Of a stretch of DNA of 15,225 bases, positions 12,987 to 15,225 are shown one piece after another. Each line of letters begins with the position of its first letter. The stretch's first letter is position 1. A program made the position numbers and the translations under genes. Source of the DNA: Bacteroidaceae bacterium. Lineage in GTDB: Bacteria > Bacteroidota > Bacteroidia > Bacteroidales > Bacteroidaceae. Under the pieces are notes generated by a model. The model did not search any database, was not told the origin of the DNA, and saw only the letters and a list, made by a program, of their open reading frames with translations. Where the stretch lies: positions 1-15,225 of the forward strand of contig CAAHEN010000202.1 in NCBI GenBank assembly GCA_900772575.1, in the 5' to 3' direction.

Positions 12987-15203
12987 ATGAGAATAGCCTA
13001 CACGCTTCTTCTGGCTGCCGCCCTCACCGCTCCAGCCTGTTTGCCCGCCACCGCCGCCGATACGCCGCCGGCCGCTGAGCGCGGCCTGAGCCTCGTGCCG
13101 CGCCCCGCGTCGCTCCGGCTTACAGGCGGCAAGCCCTTCACTCTCACGGCCAAGACGACCATCGGCTTCGACGCCGCGCTGGCCCCGCAGGCGGCATACC
13201 TACGCGACGCCGTCGGCGCCGCCACCGGTTTCAGCCTGGCCCTGCGCGAAGGCGGCAAGGGCCGCATCAGCCTGCGCCTCGACAGTACGGCTGTGAAGCG
13301 CCCTGAGGGCTACCGCCTCGACATCACGGGTTCCGGCGTCGCCATCACCGGGCACGACGCTGCCGGCGTCTTCTATGGCATACAGACCCTGCTGCAGAGT
13401 TTCCCACCCGAGCTCGTCGGGAGCCAGCAGCGCCGCGACGTGGCTTGGACAGCGCCCGCCCTGAGTGTTGAGGATGCCCCTGCCCGTCCCTGGCGCGGCA
13501 TGATGCTTGATGTCGCTCGCTACTATTACGACAAGTCGTTCGTCAAGAAGTACATCGACATGATGGCCACCTACAAGCTCAACAAGCTGCAATTCCACCT
13601 TATTGATGACTGCGGCTGGCGCTTGGAGATCAAGAAATATCCCCGCCTGACGGAGGTCGGAGCCTGGGCCGGCGGGAACGGCAACCGCATCGGCGGCTAC
13701 TACACGCAGGACGACATTCGCGAGATTGTGGCCTATGCTGCCGTACGCGGGGTGGACGTCATTCCCGAGATCGAGTTCCCGGCCCACATCCTCTCGGCCA
13801 TTGTGGCCTATCCGTGGCTGGGCTGCACGGGGGCCCAGCACGAGGTACCCACACAGCACTTCATCAGCCGCGACCTGCTCTGCGTGGGCAAGCCGCGCTC
13901 ACTGGAGTTCCTGCGCGACGTGCTCGACGAGACCCTCAGCCTCTTCCCTTCCAAATATGTCAACATCGGCGGTGACGAGGCCGTCTACACCCGCTGGGAG
14001 CAGTGCCCCGACTGCCAGGCGCTCATGAAGCGCGAGGGCCTGAAGAAGGCGTCAGAGCTGCAAGGCTGGCTGACCAACGAGGTGGCAGGCTGGATGAAGG
14101 AGAAAGGCCGCACCGTCATGGGCTGGGAGGAAATCATCATGCGCGGCAAGGTCAACACGCCTGTCGTCGGTGTGATCTGGCACAATACAGCCGACACCAT
14201 CGTCGCCACCAAGACGGGGCACAAGGCTGTCCTGACACCGGCCACGACGCTCTATTTCGATTTCCCCGAGAGCAGTACCGCCGGCGAACCGCAGCATGCC
14301 ACGTGGATGCCGCCCATTCCCCTGAAAAAGGCTTACGAGATACCGGTCAACGACTATTCCCCCTCGTCGACGACACTCGGTGTGCAGGGCTGTCTCTGGA
14401 GTGACCAGTTCATCCACGGCACCCGTCTCCAGGACATTCCCTACATTGACGAAAACCGCTCGGAGCGTTATGTGGAGTACTTCACTTTCCCACGCCTGCT
14501 GGCGCTCTCGGAGGTAGCGTGGTGCCCCAAGTCGCAGCGCGACTATACCGACTTCTCAAAGCGTATGGCGAGCCAGTATGCCCGCCTCGACGCCAAGGAC
14601 TGCGGTTACCGCGTGCCTGAGCCCGACGTCGCATGCACTGACCAAGGGGCAGCCGGATATACGTTCACCGTCACGCCCAATGTCGACGGGGCCGAGGTGC
14701 GCTACGCGACCGATGGCAACTATCCGACAGTGCACTCACCGCGCTACACCGGTCCGGTCACGGTCAAGAACAAGTCTGACTTCATGGCCATCAACGTGGT
14801 CACGCCGCGCCACTATTCCCTGCCTTGGCTGACGCCGGTAGACTACTCGGCCTATGCGCGTTATGGCACGTTCACCGCGTCCTGGCAACCGCTGCGTGTG
14901 CAACCCACGCCCACGCCTTGGAAATTCGAATGCACGGGCAAGGTCAACGCCAATGGCCGCTATGAGGTGACCTTCATCCAGGAGCGCGGCGCCAACACAC
15001 TGTTCCTGGGCCGCCTGCGCGTCTTCAAGCGTGACGAGCTGTTGGCCACCGTCGACCAGACGGCCACGACCAAGCAGCCAGTCACCTATGCCTTCAGCAT
15101 TGAAAAGTTCGAGGCGGGCACACCCTTCTACATAGAGGTGGAGGCTAGCGGCGAGGGCGGCAACGACACCGCCGGCTATGTTTTTGTCCGCAAGGTGGAA
15201 TAA
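12987..15203 (+). CDS. secreted beta-N-acetylhexosaminidase, glycoside hydrolase family 20
   Basis: A 738-residue enzyme removing terminal GlcNAc or GalNAc from glycans. The signal peptide covers residues 1-24 (ATAA|D); Cys18 is not in a good lipobox. Residues about 34-160 are the GH20b domain. The catalytic barrel (about 167-520) shows RGMMLDVARYY, FHLIDDCGWRLEIKKYPRL, the acid pair Asp330-Glu331 in NIGGDE, and substrate-lining Trp at 380 (MGWEE), 398 (IWHN) and 471 (LWSD). After the barrel come a chitobiase C-terminal-like module (about 555-625) and a final beta-sandwich-like stretch (about 645-738). DDC replaces the more common DDQ near residue 208. It starts six nt after the previous stop and is probably the last gene of the operon visible here. 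Host or dietary glycan use is the likely purpose. Confidence 0.95.
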   Translation: MRIAYTLLLAAALTAPACLPATAADTPPAAERGLSLVPRPASLRLTGGKPFTLTAKTTIGFDAALAPQAAYLRDAVGAATGFSLALREGGKGRISLRLDSTAVKRPEGYRLDITGSGVAITGHDAAGVFYGIQTLLQSFPPELVGSQQRRDVAWTAPALSVEDAPARPWRGMMLDVARYYYDKSFVKKYIDMMATYKLNKLQFHLIDDCGWRLEIKKYPRLTEVGAWAGGNGNRIGGYYTQDDIREIVAYAAVRGVDVIPEIEFPAHILSAIVAYPWLGCTGAQHEVPTQHFISRDLLCVGKPRSLEFLRDVLDETLSLFPSKYVNIGGDEAVYTRWEQCPDCQALMKREGLKKASELQGWLTNEVAGWMKEKGRTVMGWEEIIMRGKVNTPVVGVIWHNTADTIVATKTGHKAVLTPATTLYFDFPESSTAGEPQHATWMPPIPLKKAYEIPVNDYSPSSTTLGVQGCLWSDQFIHGTRLQDIPYIDENRSERYVEYFTFPRLLALSEVAWCPKSQRDYTDFSKRMASQYARLDAKDCGYRVPEPDVACTDQGAAGYTFTVTPNVDGAEVRYATDGNYPTVHSPRYTGPVTVKNKSDFMAINVVTPRHYSLPWLTPVDYSAYARYGTFTASWQPLRVQPTPTPWKFECTGKVNANGRYEVTFIQERGANTLFLGRLRVFKRDELLATVDQTATTKQPVTYAFSIEKFEAGTPFYIEVEASGEGGNDTAGYVFVRKVE

Positions 15204-15225
15204 ACTGGCCGCGCCCGCCGGCGGG

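Noticed and set aside
1..15225. CRISPR arrays, IS elements, integron or phage genes
   Set aside because: No spaced direct repeats, transposase, integrase or phage structural motifs were seen on either strand.

Overview
The window looks like a chromosomal segment of a GC-rich member of the Bacteroidota, most likely Bacteroidales and possibly Prevotellaceae-like. The family-level guess is uncertain. Evidence: a Bacteroidota-type outer-membrane receptor, a Bacteroidota-type myo-inositol-phosphate synthase, a PG_1098-like THUMP/methyltransferase protein, and promoters of the phylum's own form (TTTG, about 20 nt, TAnnTTTG) instead of sigma70 boxes. Everything is core or house-keeping-like. I see no phage, IS, CRISPR or integron.

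Left part (1-8909) is transcribed leftwards. From the right it runs: tRNA-Asn with its terminator; a solitary inositol-3-phosphate synthase ending in a strong bidirectional hairpin terminator; a 700-nt AT-richer gap; a two-gene export unit (C39-peptidase ABC exporter plus a small one-TM partner that appears frameshifted at a six-G tract); a leader region with hairpins; a TonB-receptor-like outer-membrane protein; the ribosome hibernation factor hpf with a structured leader and an unusually good Shine-Dalgarno; and a tRNA-Tyr cut by the left edge, preceded by a textbook Bacteroidota promoter.

Right part (8987-15203) is one rightward operon of four tightly spaced genes: a PfkB/adenosine-kinase-like sugar kinase, a secreted S41 C-terminal processing protease, a THUMP-like/class I methyltransferase-fold protein, and a secreted GH20 beta-hexosaminidase. 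Its promoter overlaps, back to back, the promoter of tRNA-Asn.

Most interesting items: the exporter pair (no HlyD-type adaptor seen, catalytic Asp of the C39 triad replaced by Asn, frameshifted partner, no obvious substrate gene); the leader of the outer-membrane protein (28-codon reading frame followed by a perfect 12-bp hairpin); the hpf leader; and a 73-nt self-closing structured element at 8710-8782. No clearly new multi-gene system could be demonstrated.
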